A stretch of DNA of 64,000 nt from contig JAPOSZ010000014.1 in the NCBI GenBank assembly GCA_026709415.1, forward strand, positions 1-64,000, read 5' to 3'. The notes beneath the pieces are model-generated. The model did not search any database and was not told where the DNA came from. It worked only from the letters and a program-made list of their open reading frames with translations. This document shows positions 1-10,500 of the stretch, piece after piece (within the stretch, counting starts at the first letter, position 1; every line of letters starts with the position of its first letter). The translations under genes and the position numbers were made by a program. This DNA comes from Flavobacteriaceae bacterium. Lineage in GTDB: Bacteria > Bacteroidota > Bacteroidia > Flavobacteriales > Flavobacteriaceae.

Positions 1-73
1 ATCATAACACATTTTCAGATCAAAGGGGCTTTTATTTGAAGCAAAGAAACCTCCCCAATGGGGAGGTTTTTTT
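1..73 (+). terminator. 3' UTR and terminator of an upstream array unit
   Basis: The window starts inside the 3' untranslated region that also follows each of the three large lipoprotein genes (same 'aatcataacattttca' and 'aaaggggctttt' stretches). The hairpin at 47-73 pairs AACCTCCCC with GGGGAGGTT and ends in a T run, so it is a good intrinsic terminator. This shows that a fourth paralogous gene ends just left of the window. Confidence 0.85.
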
Positions 74-424
74 AGTTTACACTAGATCTGAAATTTAGCG
101 GGCGTTTGTCTTTTAAAGCTGAAATAGGCCAAAAAGTCTAACATTTTTCTCATGGATCTCCTTTTGTTATAGGGACTTTGTTCTCAATTGATAGGCAGTG
201 TCAATATGTTGCTATTATGTCTATCCGTGGAAGATGATTCCATACCGACAAAAAAGGGGGTTATCCATAGCCTCTGTGAATCCAAACGAGTTCATGCCAT
301 CGCGGATCACAAACATAAGTCCCCAAGACCCATACGTTCGACGAAGAATGACTGTCCTTAAAAGCAGTCGAAGATTTTGGATTTGTTACACTTATGAAAG
401 AGATAACTACCAACAAAAAAGGTT
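74..424. repeat. Spacer repeat block after the terminator, copy 1
   Basis: This non-coding block recurs almost base for base at 4872-5222 and, more diverged, at 10941-11298. It starts right after the terminator T run ('gtttacactagatctgaaa'). The open frame on the plus strand here is repeated only because the DNA is repeated, and I see no gene in it. It lies beyond the C-terminal end of the ISL3-family relic and may be the outer part of that old element. Confidence 0.7.
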
Positions 425-1082
425 CTACCACGGAAGTTGTGGATACAGATTTAAGTCTCCATTGGAGAATAGGACGGTTACTATCAAGCTTTTGATAGTC
501 TCGAACAATGGCCTTGATCTCTTGAATTAAATAGATGTCAGATTTGGTGATGGTTTTGATGAGCTTTCTCTTTTCTTTTGGAAATGAATAGCTCAAAAGG
601 TTTTGGACATAGGTGGTTTGTTGTCCATCCAATAGATCAAGAACCGTATCCTGGGTTGGACCGCTGAGAATTGGGGTACAACCATGTCCTTTTTTGATGG
701 CTTTTTCATCCTAACGGATAGGCAATGGAGGGACATTGGAACGCTATTTCAAGCTACGGCACACTTTAAAGATGTCATAGATGGCCTGAAAATCGCCACG
801 TAATAGCTTGGCTGGTTTGGTTTCTCGTTTCCAAAAGCAGACCAATGGCCCATATTTCAAACCAATAGATGGCCCAATGGATGCCATTTGCCCAGGGAAC
901 AACCATCGTCTGGACACCCACAAAAGACGGGAGGAAAGGTATCCGACATGAATCCAAACACTTAAATTGCCATCCATCCAAATGAAGTCAGACAGGCTTC
1001 TGACGATGATTCTCAGTTGATCTTTTTTCGCCAGTGTCAGGGCACACCACGTGGCCACCAACATGAGAAAAAAACACATGAA
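425..1082 (-). pseudogene. ISL3-family transposase relic, copy 1
   Basis: Reading right to left, fragments in different frames match the ISL3 transposase plan. They are a CPxTGEKRS zinc-domain start, then VVPWANGIHW, then DEKAIKKGHG of the DDE domain entry, then IKTIT, and finally the C-terminal IQEIKAIVRDYQKL. The centre of the DDE domain (DRWWP to HDRFH, still present in the copy near 11800) is deleted, and so is the first ~45 residues kept in the copy near 5900. The gene is dead. It duplicated along with the lipoprotein unit and did not insert separately. Confidence 0.75.
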
Positions 1083-1521
1083 AGGCCATCCACAACTTTC
1101 TTAGTAAAACCAATAGTTTAGGGTAGATAATAATCAAAACCCATTTTTCATTTGTCGAAAGAACGCACTTTATGAATATATATATCTTGTGAATTGCAAT
1201 CATGATGTTTAGGTTCTCGACATTCTTTATTGGCACGATATTTGAGGCATGTACACCGTTACCTAACCAGGTGTTTACATGAGTAAAATAGTCACTACCC
1301 CCCCCCGAAAATTCTGTAAACTGCTCCTATTCTAGCGCCGGCCGGCCTAGCCACCACCCACTTTTTTTCTGTTTTTCTGTTTTCCCATTGCTGAAATGGT
1401 GTTTAGATGATGTTGCTCATCTAAACGATCATGCATTAAATCCATTCCTTTCAGATGATGGGTCTTTTTATTTCCACGGCATCAACATCACAAATAATAA
1501 TAATCAAAAAATGTTTTTTTT
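1083..1521 (+). promoter_or_regulatory. Conserved 5' leader of lipoprotein gene 1
   Basis: About 440 bp upstream of the gene are conserved before all three array genes (7131-7530 and 12346-12783). The shared parts are an AT-rich stretch, 'ttggcacgatatttga' (a possible -7 box, GATATTTG, one mismatch from TAnnTTTG), the poly-C tract, 'gaaaattctgtaaactgctc', a variable inverted repeat, and 'ggcatcaacat' followed by A-rich sequence. Such conservation next to decayed transposase DNA suggests a promoter and 5' UTR under selection or recent duplication. The exact promoter cannot be fixed by eye. Confidence 0.5.
1298..1306. repeat. Poly-C tract (C9) upstream of lipoprotein gene 1
   Basis: Nine consecutive C residues lie 215 bp before the start codon. 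The equivalent tracts before genes 2 and 3 have nine and eight C. Tracts like this can slip during replication and change expression; whether that happens here is inference. Confidence 0.85.
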
Positions 1522-4500
1522 ATGAAAAGAATTTTTATTCTGTTTGCGGCAGTCGCCTTAGTGGCGGCGGGCTGTAAAAACTATGATGACCGTTTTGATG
1601 ACCTCAACAGTCAGATAACGGCCTTAAACACTCAGGTGACAGCCCTGCAGGGATTGGACAAGATCTTGACGACTCTGCGAACCGATATTGAGAATATTCG
1701 AAGCGATATCGAAGAGAATATCAAAACAGAGGTAGCGAATGCGGCGACCCCTTTAGCCAGCGCATTGAATGATGCAGAACAACTCCTTGAAGACCTTAAG
1801 AAAGGAATTGATGAGGTTTCGGCTGGGATATCAAAAACAGTATCGGACGAAGTGGCCAAGGTTAAAAACGAACTCAATGCGGAGATCAAAAAATTAGAGG
1901 ACGCCTTGAACCAAGCCGCAGGCGGTACCCAAGACGAGATTAAAAAACTCCAGCAGGGGTTAGAGGCTGCTCAAGCCGCGTTGACAGCGATAAATTTAAC
2001 CGAGATTGAAACCCAACTAGGGGCGATACAAAAAGAATTGGACGAGGCACAAAAAGCCACGTTGTCTCCCGACGATTTAATAACAATAACTAATAAAATC
2101 GATGCTCTCGAAGATCAACTAGAGAAAACTTTGAAAGAATCTAGGTTACTCGTTCAAACTGATGTTAGTATAAGTAACACAGGAACGTGGCTTGTTGCTC
2201 AATCGAGTTATGCTGATGCTACCAGATTTGGAGGAAATCTCCATATTCATACAGCTGATTTGTCAGCAGATGAAAAGAAAGCCATCGCCGATTGGGTTAA
2301 AAACATCACACTAATTACTGGAACGTTAGAAATCAGACATACAGATAAGGAGAATGTGATCAAATTTGAAAGTTTAGCCAGTGTTGGCACATTAAACGAC
2401 ACGCAACCTCATGTTCATTACCCTGAATTGACAGAAGCGAGAGAAGTTATTTTGAATGTTGCTAAAAACAAAGTATTAACGGTCAAGTTACCAAAACTAG
2501 CCTCAACGACTTTCGCTGGTAATGAAATTCATTTACCAAATGCAACCGATATTTCCATTGGATTAACCAAACATAGTTTTAATGACGACTTAGAAATTAA
2601 AGCCAAAGAGAACACAACCAAGATTGCATTGGATTTATTGACGGTGATTGATACCAATGGCTCTGGTGGTGGAACTGGAAATAGAAAATTGATAATCAAT
2701 GGTGCTGATGTAGTGTCTTTGGCCGCATTGAGAACCATCTATCGTTTGGAAGTTAAAAACACCAATTCATTAATTGCTCCTAAAGTCAAAGGGACGATAT
2801 TAGAAATTAAAGCAGATGTCGATGCGGTCAATGTAGGAACGGCCGATGATTCCCATATCAAGGGCATTTTCTTCACAGGGGCTACGGATTTGGAAACATT
2901 ACAAATTGGTGGAAGTACAGCTGCTCCGAAAAAAGATGGAACCGGGGGAACGTATGTTAACGTAAGTAGAACCGGTCAAGGTGATGTATCGACTACACCC
3001 AATTTAGAAAGAGCACACATTCATGGTGCTTGGGGTGTAAGGATAAATGACCTAGAAGATTTTGAAGAGATTGTTACAGCGAGAACCATACCAAGATTAT
3101 ATCTGATAAAAACAGACGTAGAAGGTGAGGTAGTATTGGGGCACGAAAGTGGAGCAGGAAGTATTTTACAAATCGTAGATAACGAAGATCTTGAGATACT
3201 GATAGCCGATAAAATCAATAAACTTAAAAATCTCGTCATTCAAGGTAACGTTAACTTAGAGCGAATCAGCTTTGCAGCTTTGAAAGAAGGAAGTCCACAA
3301 GAATTTGATTCGAACTCTGTTGAATGGTGGCTAGGGGATGCGGTAGTCATTGGTGGATCACAATTTGATGGTAATCCTACTTCGAGTCAACCCAACAAAG
3401 TGGGTAATTATGACCTGGATGACAGAAACAATTTATTGGCTGATGTACTTCATCTTGCAGTTGGTACTGACAGCCCCCAAAATCAACGACAGCCTGGAAA
3501 AATCGAAGATTCTTCAGGCCTTTCGGGTTTGAAAGACTTTTTGAGTCATGAAAATATCAGAAGAGCTGTGGTTTCGTATGATGGGGCTTCGACCTTTAAA
3601 CCAGACAGAACTAAAACATACACACTAGTAGCCAATCCAGAACAAGTTAAAAATAAATCAGGCAATGATTTTGTGTTGATTCGTAAAGGGTTAAGAACCG
3701 CTACAAGGGGTGCGATACGTGGATTTATCATCCCCATCGATTCTGGTTCTCCTGGAAGTGTAACAGTAAATATCGGTACAATAAATAATCCAGTCGCACT
3801 TCAAACAAATTCTTCTCCAGCAAACTGGGTCAATGTAATCCAAAAAGCCGAAAGAGAATCCAATTTCTATGACATTAACGATGTGACTTTAGAAGCCAAA
3901 GTAGGGGGGAATCCTCGAGGCACTATCACTTTTGCTGCACTAGATGACCCTGATGATGATATTGAATTTGACGAGGACAGGTTATCAGGAAATATTAGTC
4001 TTACGATAGGGGAAGACAAAAATACGGCAATAACCAGCACGGTTGTAGTTCAAAAAGTCGATCGGACTCCAGATGATGATAGTGATAATCAAGGCACGGT
4101 TCCTAAATTAAGGGGTAATGTTGACTTTAGTCCAACAAATAGAACAGCTATCACTTATATTGCCGATGATGATAATGGAACTGTTGTGAATGACCAAACT
4201 GCTCATATTGATAATTCAGCTATTAGAAACGCGTTACTTAGACCGTTTACACAATTATCAGGTGATACACAAGTTGAGGATCGGAAAACAGGTAAACCAG
4301 TAGTTCCTTATGGCGTTAATGCTATTGATGGTGATAATGCAGCTACTATCGGAACACTCGATGCTCAAGCTATTGATAAACCGATAAAAGTGACGATTGG
4401 TGGTAGATTAAGTCGAGGATGGGATTTGAAAGTAACCGCAACCAGTATTTCGAATAGTCCAAATACTATTCAAATCAAACTAACCTCACAAGTAGCTGGT

Positions 4501-4731
4501 GATAATGAATCAACCATTGGTCAACCGCCAGAGGGAACTGATGCACTTGCCGATTTTCAATTACCAGGAGGAAATACGGCTACTGAAGATGCGTATATTT
4601 CAAGTCCAGCAGCCGATGTTGATGAATTACCAGTCAGTGGTTGGAGAGCATCAAGTCTTCCTAGATTGGGTTCTGATGTTGATACAGGTGGTGGAGACAA
4701 AGATCAAAACCGTTTAGGTTGGATTAACTAA
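1522..4731 (+). CDS. Large surface lipoprotein with coiled-coil stalk, array gene 1
   Basis: A 1069-aa predicted outer-membrane or surface lipoprotein. Residues 1-18 form a lipoprotein signal peptide with lipobox VAAGC (lipidated Cys18), followed by KNYDDRFDDLN, a start seen in Bacteroidota surface proteins. Residues ~25-210 are heptad-rich coiled coil (repeated 'ALNTQVTALQG'-type and E/K/A-rich runs). Residues ~215-650 are beta-rich with leucine-repeat-like strands ('LTVKLPKL', 'LETLQIGG', 'AHIHGAWGV'). The rest is Asp/Asn-rich and ends in RLGWIN. No catalytic motif and no type IX sorting domain were recognised. The start is fixed by the signal peptide and by conservation in two paralogs. 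The N-terminal half of the body is closest to array gene 3. Function unknown; adhesion or surface display is inference. Confidence 0.85.
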   Translation: MKRIFILFAAVALVAAGCKNYDDRFDDLNSQITALNTQVTALQGLDKILTTLRTDIENIRSDIEENIKTEVANAATPLASALNDAEQLLEDLKKGIDEVSAGISKTVSDEVAKVKNELNAEIKKLEDALNQAAGGTQDEIKKLQQGLEAAQAALTAINLTEIETQLGAIQKELDEAQKATLSPDDLITITNKIDALEDQLEKTLKESRLLVQTDVSISNTGTWLVAQSSYADATRFGGNLHIHTADLSADEKKAIADWVKNITLITGTLEIRHTDKENVIKFESLASVGTLNDTQPHVHYPELTEAREVILNVAKNKVLTVKLPKLASTTFAGNEIHLPNATDISIGLTKHSFNDDLEIKAKENTTKIALDLLTVIDTNGSGGGTGNRKLIINGADVVSLAALRTIYRLEVKNTNSLIAPKVKGTILEIKADVDAVNVGTADDSHIKGIFFTGATDLETLQIGGSTAAPKKDGTGGTYVNVSRTGQGDVSTTPNLERAHIHGAWGVRINDLEDFEEIVTARTIPRLYLIKTDVEGEVVLGHESGAGSILQIVDNEDLEILIADKINKLKNLVIQGNVNLERISFAALKEGSPQEFDSNSVEWWLGDAVVIGGSQFDGNPTSSQPNKVGNYDLDDRNNLLADVLHLAVGTDSPQNQRQPGKIEDSSGLSGLKDFLSHENIRRAVVSYDGASTFKPDRTKTYTLVANPEQVKNKSGNDFVLIRKGLRTATRGAIRGFIIPIDSGSPGSVTVNIGTINNPVALQTNSSPANWVNVIQKAERESNFYDINDVTLEAKVGGNPRGTITFAALDDPDDDIEFDEDRLSGNISLTIGEDKNTAITSTVVVQKVDRTPDDDSDNQGTVPKLRGNVDFSPTNRTAITYIADDDNGTVVNDQTAHIDNSAIRNALLRPFTQLSGDTQVEDRKTGKPVVPYGVNAIDGDNAATIGTLDAQAIDKPIKVTIGGRLSRGWDLKVTATSISNSPNTIQIKLTSQVAGDNESTIGQPPEGTDALADFQLPGGNTATEDAYISSPAADVDELPVSGWRASSLPRLGSDVDTGGGDKDQNRLGWIN

Positions 4732-4843
4732 ACAGGTTATTGATGCAAGTCCCTTTTGCTACTTTTTTAGTTGAAAATAAATTAAGATTTTATATTGGTT
4801 AATCATAACATTTTCATGGAAAGGGGCTTTCATTTTTAGCATC

Positions 4844-4871
4844 AAACCCTCCCCATTGGGGAGGGTTTTTT
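4844..4871 (+). terminator. Terminator of lipoprotein gene 1
   Basis: A hairpin pairs AACCCTCCCC with GGGGAGGGTT around an ATT loop and is followed by a T run, about 115 bp after the stop codon. The same structure follows every array unit. Base pairs differ between copies but pairing is kept, which supports a real RNA hairpin. Confidence 0.88.
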
Positions 4872-5222
4872 GGTTTACACTAGATCTGAAATTTAGCGGG
4901 TGTTTGTCTTTTAAAGCTGAAATAGGCCAAAAAGTCTAACATTTTCCTCATGGATCTCCTTTTTTTATAGGGACTTTGTTCTCAATTGATAGGCAGTGTC
5001 AATATGTTGCTATTATGTCTATCCGTGGAAGATGATTCCATACCGACAAAAAAGGGGGTTATCCATAGCCTCTGTGAATCCAAACGAGTTCATGCCATCG
5101 CGGATCACAAACATAAGTCCCCAAGACCCATACGTTCGACGAAGAATGACTGTCCTTAAAAGCAGTCGAAGATTTTGGATTTGTTACACTTATGAAAGAG
5201 ATAACTACCAACAAAAAAGGTT
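4872..5222. repeat. Spacer repeat block after the terminator, copy 2
   Basis: Nearly identical to 74-424 and related to 10941-11298. No gene is supported here. An open frame of 110 codons is present in identical form in copy 1, but it overlaps transposase-relic DNA and has no recognisable product. Confidence 0.7.
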
Positions 5223-5950
5223 CTACCACGGAAGTTGTGGATACAGATTTAAGTCTCCATTGGAGAATAGGACGGTTACTATCAAGCTTTTGATAGTCTC
5301 GAACAATGGCCTTGATCTCTTGAATTAAATAGATGTCAGATTTGGTGATGGTTTTGATGAGCTTTCTCTTTTCTTTTGAAAATGGATGACGGAGGTGGTC
5401 TCGAACGTTGGTGATTTTTCATCTTTCCACCAAATCAAGAACTGTCCCTTGAGTCGGATCACCATGTCTTTTTTTATGACTTTTTATCCCAACGGATAGG
5501 CAATGGAACGCTATTTCATGCTACGGTACGCTTTAAAGATGCCATAATGATCTGAAAATCGTCACGTAATAGCTTGGCTATTTGGGTTTGGTTTCTCGTT
5601 TCCAAAAGGAGATCAATAGGCCATATTTCAAACCAATAGATGGACCAATGGATGCCATTTGCCCAGGGAACAACCATCGTCTGGACACCCACAAAAGACG
5701 GGAGGAAAGGTATCCGACATGAATCCAAACACTTAAATTGCCATCCATCCAAATGAAGTCAGACAGGCTTCTGACGATGATTCTCAGTTGATCTTTTTTT
5801 CGCCAGTGTCAGGGCACACCACGTGGTCACCAACATGAGAAAAAAAACACATGAATGTTCTTTTGGCGATCGTCAACAAAAAAGTCATCGACCGGCCATG
5901 AATCCCCAATCTTTAAGATCGATTCAAAAAATGGTATCTGCTTTCTTCAT
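5223..5950 (-). pseudogene. ISL3-family transposase relic, copy 2
   Basis: This copy keeps the transposase N-terminus (MKKADTIF, then IGDSWPVDDFF and KNIHVFF leading into the CPDTG zinc domain) that copies near 800 and 12200 have lost. It also has VVPWANGIHW and QIAKLLRDD. Like copy 1 it lacks the DDE centre and ends in IQEIKAIVRDYQKL. Its middle (around 5380-5560) matches copy 3 rather than copy 1. Several frameshifts make it non-functional. The mixed pattern of shared deletions is evidence that spacers have recombined. Confidence 0.72.
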
Positions 5951-6010
5951 CAAACCACGAATGATTGGATTAAAGATAAACCCAACCACAACTTTCGTAG
6001 TAAAACCAAT

Positions 6011-7127
6011 GCCATGTTCAACTATCTAGTGCAACATGAGCCCATGTTGATTTTATCTTTCCAATGGGGCTAAGGTAATCCAATTGACGAACGCCTCTGT
6101 GATTTATTTTATCTTCAATGATTTGTATTTCTTGGTTGATATCATCATCCATGCTCTCCCCCTTGGTGAACTACCGTCTCAGGATGCCGATTCGGTTTTC
6201 AACGGTTCCTTTTTCCTGTGACGAATACGGTCTGGTAAAATAAGTTTCGATGCCGAACGGCTGCTTGATGAGATGGTGTTTGGCCAATTCTAATCCATGA
6301 TCAAAGGGGATGGTTTTCATCAGCTGAGGGCCGATTTCTCTGATGTTCTCGATGACCGCTTGAACGACGGGCGTGGCCCCTTTGCTCGGTAGCTTTTGAA
6401 TCTTGGTGTACCGACTGGCTCTATCGGTCAATACGAATAAGGGACATCCGGTTTTGCTCCCAATCATCAAATCCGCTTCAAAATCGCCAAAGCGGACACG
6501 CTCTTCCACAATGGCTGGACGCTGATCCATCGATTGACGATCTGGGATACCCCCTCTGTTTCCCTGGTCGTTCCCACGCTGACGTCTTCTTTTGGCATGA
6601 CGTCAATAGAGATACCACCGTTTGTAAGGAGCATCGATCGTCTTGTGACTCCGCTTCATGGTCCATCACCAGCGATCGATACGTTCTATCGAAACGCTCG
6701 CCATCCCATGCGTCTTCCAATAGGCAGCGATCAGTTCAGGGCTCCAACGATCTTCCACCATCAAGCGTTTGATTTCTTCTTGGAGTGCCCGAGTCCACTT
6801 GATCCGACGGGGTTTCCCCTTTTCTCTCTGGACCGCTTTCCATTGTGCTGTATCAGCTTGGTAACCCCCTTTGTCTTGACCTTTTTTGACGGTATGACGG
6901 CCTCGTTCTCTCCATACGGTCGTCCGATGAACTCCTCATTCTTCGGCCATGGCTCGATTGGAAAGCCCTTGATGAAGGAGTGCCTCCAATATGTCCCTTT
7001 GTTCTCGGTTGAGTTTTCGATATTTCATATTTAGTTGTTTTTGAAACGTCACAATGAAACCTTATAACTGCTCCAGCCAATCCTTTGGCTGGGGTCGTTC
7101 ATGTTGCACTAGATAGTTGAACATGGC
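6011..7127 (-). mobile_element. IS30-family insertion sequence (1117 bp)
   Basis: Perfect 29-bp inverted repeats lie at 6011-6039 (GCCATGTTCAACTATCTAGT...) and 7099-7127. The uninterrupted site is seen in the other two spacers as 'aaaaccaatagtttaggg'. Here AAT appears on both sides (6008-6010 and 7128-7130), which gives a 3-bp target duplication typical of IS30. The element inserted into spacer 2 after, or independently of, unit duplication, since copies 1 and 3 are empty. Confidence 0.92.
6018..7028 (-). pseudogene. IS30-family transposase with four in-frame stops
   Basis: One frame of 336 codons runs almost from end to end of the element and aligns with the IS30 plan. It has an N-terminal helix-turn-helix (LNREQRDILEALLHQGLS), WSPELIAAYW, the catalytic FGDFEADLMIG, PFDHGLE, and SSQEKGTVENRIGILRR with the final Glu, then a C-terminal VALDS. 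The frame is broken only by stop codons at about 6936-6938, 6666-6668 and 6603-6605 (TGA) and 6171-6173 (TAG). No indel is needed. The stop at 6171 precedes FTKGES, where relatives have a Phe. Not functional under the standard code. Confidence 0.85.
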
Positions 7128-7130
7128 AAT

Positions 7131-7530
7131 AGTTTAGGGTAAAAATAAATGGAGTTTATGTTTTATTTGTCGAAAGAGCACACTTTCAAATAGATTTATC
7201 TTTGAATTGCAATCATTTTATAGAGACGTTTCATATCCTAATTGGCACGATATTTGAAGCACTCACATCGTTACCTCAACCGGTGTTGACATGTGTAAAG
7301 TAGTAGCTACCCCCCCCCGAAAATTCTGTAAACTGCTCTAGTTCTAGCGCCTTTTGGCCTAGCCTTCACTCACCTTTTTTCTTTTTTTCTGTTTTCCCGT
7401 TGCTGAGATGGGGTTGGGATGTGGTGTTTCATCCCAACGCTCATGTGGTGTATCCATTCCTTTCAGGCGATGGGCCTATTGATTTTCTCGGCATCAACAT
7501 TACTAATAATAATCAAAAAATGTTTTTTTT
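7131..7530 (+). promoter_or_regulatory. Conserved 5' leader of lipoprotein gene 2
   Basis: This is the counterpart of 1083-1521 and 12346-12783. It has the same 'attggcacgatatttga' segment, poly-C tract, 'gaaaattctgtaaactgctc', and an imperfect inverted repeat near 7400-7440 (GATGGGGTTGGGATG against CATCCCAAC). The IS30 element sits immediately upstream of it. A weak -7-like box (GATATTTG) is present, and no clear Shine-Dalgarno sequence precedes the start. Confidence 0.5.
7310..7318. repeat. Poly-C tract (C9) upstream of lipoprotein gene 2
   Basis: Nine C residues lie 212 bp before the start codon, at the same place as C9 before gene 1 and C8 before gene 3. Length variation between copies is direct evidence that the tract changes over time. 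Confidence 0.85.
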
Positions 7531-10500
7531 ATGAAAAGAATTTTTATTCTGTTTGCGGCAGTCGCCTCAGTGGCGGCCGGCTGTAAAAACTACGATGATC
7601 GTTTTGATGACCTCAACAATCAGATAACGACATTAGCCGGACAAGTGCAAACTCTTCAGGGAGTGGCTCAGACGGTATCGGCTCTACAGACCACCATTGC
7701 GGGTATTCGAGAAAGCGTCCGAGGGGATATCAACACGGCCGTTGGTGGCGTGAGTACGGTTTTGGGCACGGCCCAAGACAATCTCAACACAAAGATTGAG
7801 GGGGTTTCCACGAGTGTGGGAACGGCTTTGGATGGTGTGAAAACGGCTTTGGACACGACCCAAAAAGACCTCGAAGACAAAGTAACGGCTTTACAACAAC
7901 AGTTAAAAGAGGCGGCCGACAAGAATTTGTCTCAAGCGGATGTTGACAAGTTAAAGACAGACTTAGCGGATGCCCAGAAAAAAGCTTTGGATGCTGCGTT
8001 AGCTACGATTCAAGGGAGATTGGGGGAATTAGAAACGGCTTTAAAAGAAGCCCAAACCGGGGCTTTATCGACCGAGGAGTTGGCCAATTTAAAGAAAGAA
8101 TTAGAAGAGGCGATTGCGGCGTCGAATAAGGATTTAAAAGACGCTTTAAGCACCGCTGATTTCTATACCGGGGAAGTGAATATCACGACGACAGGTCAAT
8201 GGGTGTTCATTAAAAATCGGGCGGCTAATGCCACGCAGTTTAATGGAAATATCACCATCAATACGGGGGCTTTATCCGATACGGAGGTAGATGAATTAAT
8301 TGCCTGGGTGGCCGATATTAAATTCATTGTTGGGGATCTCAGCATCACGCATACCAATAAAGACAAACCCGTCAAATTCGGTAGTTTGCAGAGTGTCACC
8401 GACTTGAAGGATACCCAGCCGCATGCCCATTATCCGGAATTGACAGGGGCCAATGAAGTCACGTTGAATGTCGCTAAAAACAAAATATTAACGGTTAAAT
8501 TCCCAAAAATGACCTCAACGAAGTTTACGGGAGATGTCATCCACTTACCTATTGCGGATGAAATCACCATCGGGATCAACAAGTATAATGCTCCTCTAAC
8601 AATTGAAGCGGATGAAGGCGATACTGTCGTGGAGTTAGATGCCTTGGCGACGGTGGACACCAATGGTTCTGCGGGGGGATTAGGCAGTGGTCAATTGAAG
8701 ATTGAGAAGGTTGGCAGTGTCTCCTTGGCGGCCTTGAGATCACTCCCTCATTTAAACTTATTGAATGCGAAATCGGTCAGTGCTCCAAAAGTCAAAGCGG
8801 CGATATTGACTATTGGCGAAGATGTCGATGAAGTGAATGTAGGAACGGCCGACGATTCTCATATCAATCGCCTCATCTTCAGTGGGGCTTCTGATTTAGA
8901 AACGTTACAGATTGGGGGGAACCCCACTTCCGATAGTCGTTTCCGAACGGATGTGACGGTGAATGCCCAGAATACCCCCAATTTAGAAAAAGCACACATT
9001 CATGGTGCTTGGCGAGTCAATATCAATGGCCTCGAAGACTTTGAAGAAATTGTTACGGCAGGAACCATACCAACATTATTTCTGGTAAACACAGATGTCG
9101 AAGGGGAGGTGGTATTGGGACACGAAAGCGGTCCAGGCAGTCTTTTACATGTCAAAGACAATGAAGACCTTGAGGTCCTGATCGCTGATAAAGTCAATAA
9201 ACTCAAAAATTTAGATATTACGGGAAATCACAACTTGGAACGGATTAGTTTTGCGGCTTTAAAAGAAGGGAGTCCACAGAGCTTTGGCAATCCCAACTGG
9301 TATGATGGTGATGCGGTGATCATTGGCGGAACACAATATGATGCTAATGGACCATGGGATGATGGAAATTATCACTCACCAAGACGAAACAATTTATTCG
9401 CTGATGCGATTCACCTAGAAGTGACAACGGGCCCTTCAAATCAGCGTCAACCAGGAAACGTCGTAGATTCATCGGGACTTTCAGATTTGAAAGCGTTTTT
9501 AAGTCACGAAAACATCCGAAGAGCTTTGGTTTCGTATGATGGGGCCTCGACTTTTAAGCCAAATAGAACTACCACACACAGACTAGAATCCAATGAAGAT
9601 GAGGTTACAAACAAATCTGGCGATGATTTCATATTAATTCGAAAAGGTCTAAGATCGACCGATGCTGGAGCACGACGGGTGTTCCTTGTTTCTGGGATCG
9701 ATGCAACATCTAACCTATCCATCAAAGCTGGAAGTGGGACTCGAGCCATCAATTTGACGGATGGGGGTACCTACAATAACTATGCTAGTGACGTCAATGA
9801 TGACGAGGTCAAGAATTTTTTCGATAGTAATGGTGTCACCATCAGTGCCCGAGCGGGTGGCTATCCTCAAGGAGAGATTACCGTTTCAGAAGATTCAAAT
9901 ACCCCTACGTTTGATGCTAGTGAAGAGTTAACGGGATCGATCACGCTGACGATCGGTGAAGGGAACTCGGCCATCACCAGTCGAGTCGTTGTACAAAAGG
10001 TAGTCGCGGAACCCGATGAAGATGACGATTATGAAGTCACCGAACTAGGTACAAGTCATCGTTTTGCTAATTCAAATGATCGATTAGCCGTAACCTATAT
10101 CAATGCGGATGATAGTGATCCAGGTACGGATGAAAATCAACCGCATACGAATGCTAACATCATAAGAACGTCATTAATTGATCCGTTTACCATTTATGAT
10201 GATACCGCTAGTGGTATTACTAATGCTGATAATGATGCTACTGCTGATGATGCTGCTGAAAACAGAATTTTTGAACCGGTACACCCTTATGGAATCAATG
10301 ATTTTGCAGAAGTTACGCGTGATGGTGAGACTAATATAGTTGCCATCATCGGAATACTAGATGCTCAAGCCATTGATAAGAAGATTAAAGTATCGATTAG
10401 TAGTGATCTAGGGTCTGGTTGGGATTTAGCAACACCAACTAAAAAAGATATCGATAATCGAAAAAATGAAGATGGCGATGTGAACACGTTACAAATCACA

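Noticed and set aside
198-530. A 110-codon plus-strand frame identical to one at 4996-5328
   Set aside because: The identity comes from DNA-level duplication of the spacer. The frame runs antisense to the C-terminus of an ISL3 transposase relic, is broken in the third copy, and matches no family.
5823-6073. Two overlapping short plus-strand frames left of the IS30 element
   Set aside because: The opposite strand reads as the N-terminus of the ISL3 transposase relic, which explains the DNA better.
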